DNA from: an uncultured Clostridia bacterium
GTDB taxonomy: Bacteria > Bacillota > Clostridia > TANB77 > CAG-508
Length of the DNA stretch: 64,000 nucleotides
Assembly: GCA_934130975.1 (NCBI GenBank)
Contig: CAKOYU010000001.1
Coordinates: 62,001-126,000 of the forward strand
Direction of reading: 5' to 3'
The notes beneath the pieces are model-generated. The model was not told where the DNA came from. It searched no databases and saw only the letters and a program-made list of their open reading frames with translations. The first letter of the stretch is position 1. Each line of letters begins with the position of its first letter. The position numbers and the translations under genes were made by a program. This document shows, piece after piece, positions 63,039 through 64,000 of the stretch.

Positions 63039-64000
63039 ATGAATTACAAAGATGAATACAAAAAATGGTGTGAAGATCCAAGTTTTGATGAAGAAACAAA
63101 AAAAGAATTAATTAGTATTAAAGATGATGAAGAAGAAATAAAAGACAGATTCTATAAAGAATTAGAATTTGGTACTGCAGGATTACGTGGAGTTATCGGA
63201 ATGGGTACTAACAGAATGAATAAATATACAGTAGGAAAAGCTACTCAAGGTTTAGCTAATTACATATTAGAGCAAGGTACACAAGATATGGGAGTTGCAA
63301 TTAGTTATGATTCTAGAAGAATGTCAGATGAATTTAGTTTACAAACAGCATTAATTTTAAATGCTAATGGAATAAAAACTTATTTATTTGAAAGTTTAAG
63401 ACCAGTACCAGAATTATCATTTGCAGTAAGACAATTAAAATGTACTGCTGGTATAATGATTACAGCAAGTCACAATCCTCCAAAATATAACGGATATAAG
63501 GTTTATTGGGATGATGGTTCTCAAATTGTTGCACCTAGAGATAAAGATATTATTAATAAAGTAAGAAATATAGCAGATTTTAAAGAAATTAAAACAATTA
63601 GTAAAGAAGAAGCTATAGAAAAAGGTCTATTTAATGTTATTGGTAAAGAAATGGATGATAAATATATAGAAACATTAAAAAGCAAAATATTGAATCCTGA
63701 AATTGTTAAAGAGCAAGGAAAAGATTTAAAGATTGTTTATACTCCTTTACATGGAACAGGTAATACAATAGCTGAAAGATTATTAAATGAATTAGGATTT
63801 AAAAATGTTTATGTAGTTCCAGAACAGGCTAAGCCAGATGGAAATTTCCCAACAGTTGATTATCCAAATCCAGAAGATAAAAAAGCATTTAAATTAGCAT
63901 TAGAATTAGCTGAAAAAGTTGATGCTGATGTAGTTTTAGCAACAGATCCTGATGCAGATAGATTAGGAATTTATGCTAAAGATACTAAAACAGGTGAATA
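63039..64000 (+). CDS. Phosphoglucomutase/phosphomannomutase (C-terminus outside window)
   Basis: 320 codons visible. LEFGTAGLRGVIGMGTNRMN, the catalytic-Ser loop TASHNPPKYNGYKVYWDDG, and the metal loop ATDPDADRLGI are intact, as is TPLHGTGN. Long alpha-D-phosphohexomutase of the type whose family length is about 560-580 residues. It interconverts hexose-1- and hexose-6-phosphates. AAAGGAAG before the ATG. Confidence 0.93.
   Translation, partial: MNYKDEYKKWCEDPSFDEETKKELISIKDDEEEIKDRFYKELEFGTAGLRGVIGMGTNRMNKYTVGKATQGLANYILEQGTQDMGVAISYDSRRMSDEFSLQTALILNANGIKTYLFESLRPVPELSFAVRQLKCTAGIMITASHNPPKYNGYKVYWDDGSQIVAPRDKDIINKVRNIADFKEIKTISKEEAIEKGLFNVIGKEMDDKYIETLKSKILNPEIVKEQGKDLKIVYTPLHGTGNTIAERLLNELGFKNVYVVPEQAKPDGNFPTVDYPNPEDKKAFKLALELAEKVDADVVLATDPDADRLGIYAKDTKTGE

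Overview
The window is a very AT-rich chromosomal segment around the replication origin of a spore-forming Bacillota, most likely an uncultured gut-type Clostridia. The evidence is the dnaA-dnaN-recF-gyrB and rpmH-rnpA-yidD-yidC-jag-mnmE-mnmG-rsmG-parA-parB gene order, strong AGGAGG ribosome binding sites, standard stop codons, spoIIR, spmA/spmB, a GerM-like gene and tandem Spo0A boxes. The species cannot be named from the sequence.

Layout. 1-5.1 kb: a cut-off exported surface protein, a VanW protein, a small starch-binding-type protein and an SDR oxidoreductase. 5.16-5.44 kb: tRNA-Thr, tRNA-Glu and tRNA-Lys. 6.1-9.5 kb (+): first half of type IV secretion system 1 (VirD4-, VirB2-, VirB6- and VirB3/PrgI-like), flanked by inverted copies of a 135-140 bp palindromic repeat (family A). 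10.1-12.1 kb: DnaD-like protein and DnaC/DnaI-like helicase loader. 12.4-14.8 kb: gyrA (-). 15.6-18.8 kb (-): second half of system 1 (VirB4 ATPase, a VirB4-N-like protein and one unknown), placed between gyrA and gyrB and preceded by a good sigma-A promoter with tandem Spo0A boxes. 20.1-26.5 kb (-): gyrB, recF, dnaN, dnaA. 24.8-26.75 kb: bipartite oriC with many DnaA boxes and a DnaA-trio-like element. 27.1-35.8 kb (+): rpmH to parB. 35.9-36.2 kb: two tRNA-Ser.

36.4-50.5 kb (+): type IV secretion system 2, with three VirB2-like pilin genes, PrgI, a VirB4-N-like protein, VirB4, VirB6/TrbL, two membrane-anchored possibly VirB8-like proteins and a large lysozyme plus NlpC/P60 wall hydrolase. 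It has no relaxase and no coupling protein of its own. Two of its genes appear frameshifted, each by one extra C just before GGA. A GerMN gene follows, then 3.9 kb without genes (51.1-55.0 kb) built of four repeated units that share an invariant 15-base core. Units 1 and 2 are nearly identical; units 3 and 4 keep only parts.

55.0-64 kb: a proline-rich small protein, rsmI, an AbrB-type regulator, spmA/spmB, a candidate small RNA next to Spo0A boxes, a WalJ-type hydrolase, murA, spoIIR, an unknown gene with a promoter dyad, a UDP-sugar pyrophosphorylase and the start of a phosphoglucomutase.

Most notable: two relaxase-less T4SS loci around oriC, one with a Spo0A-type promoter; AUU/AUA start codons inferred for three T4SS genes; two dispersed palindromic repeat families; and the four-unit non-coding array.
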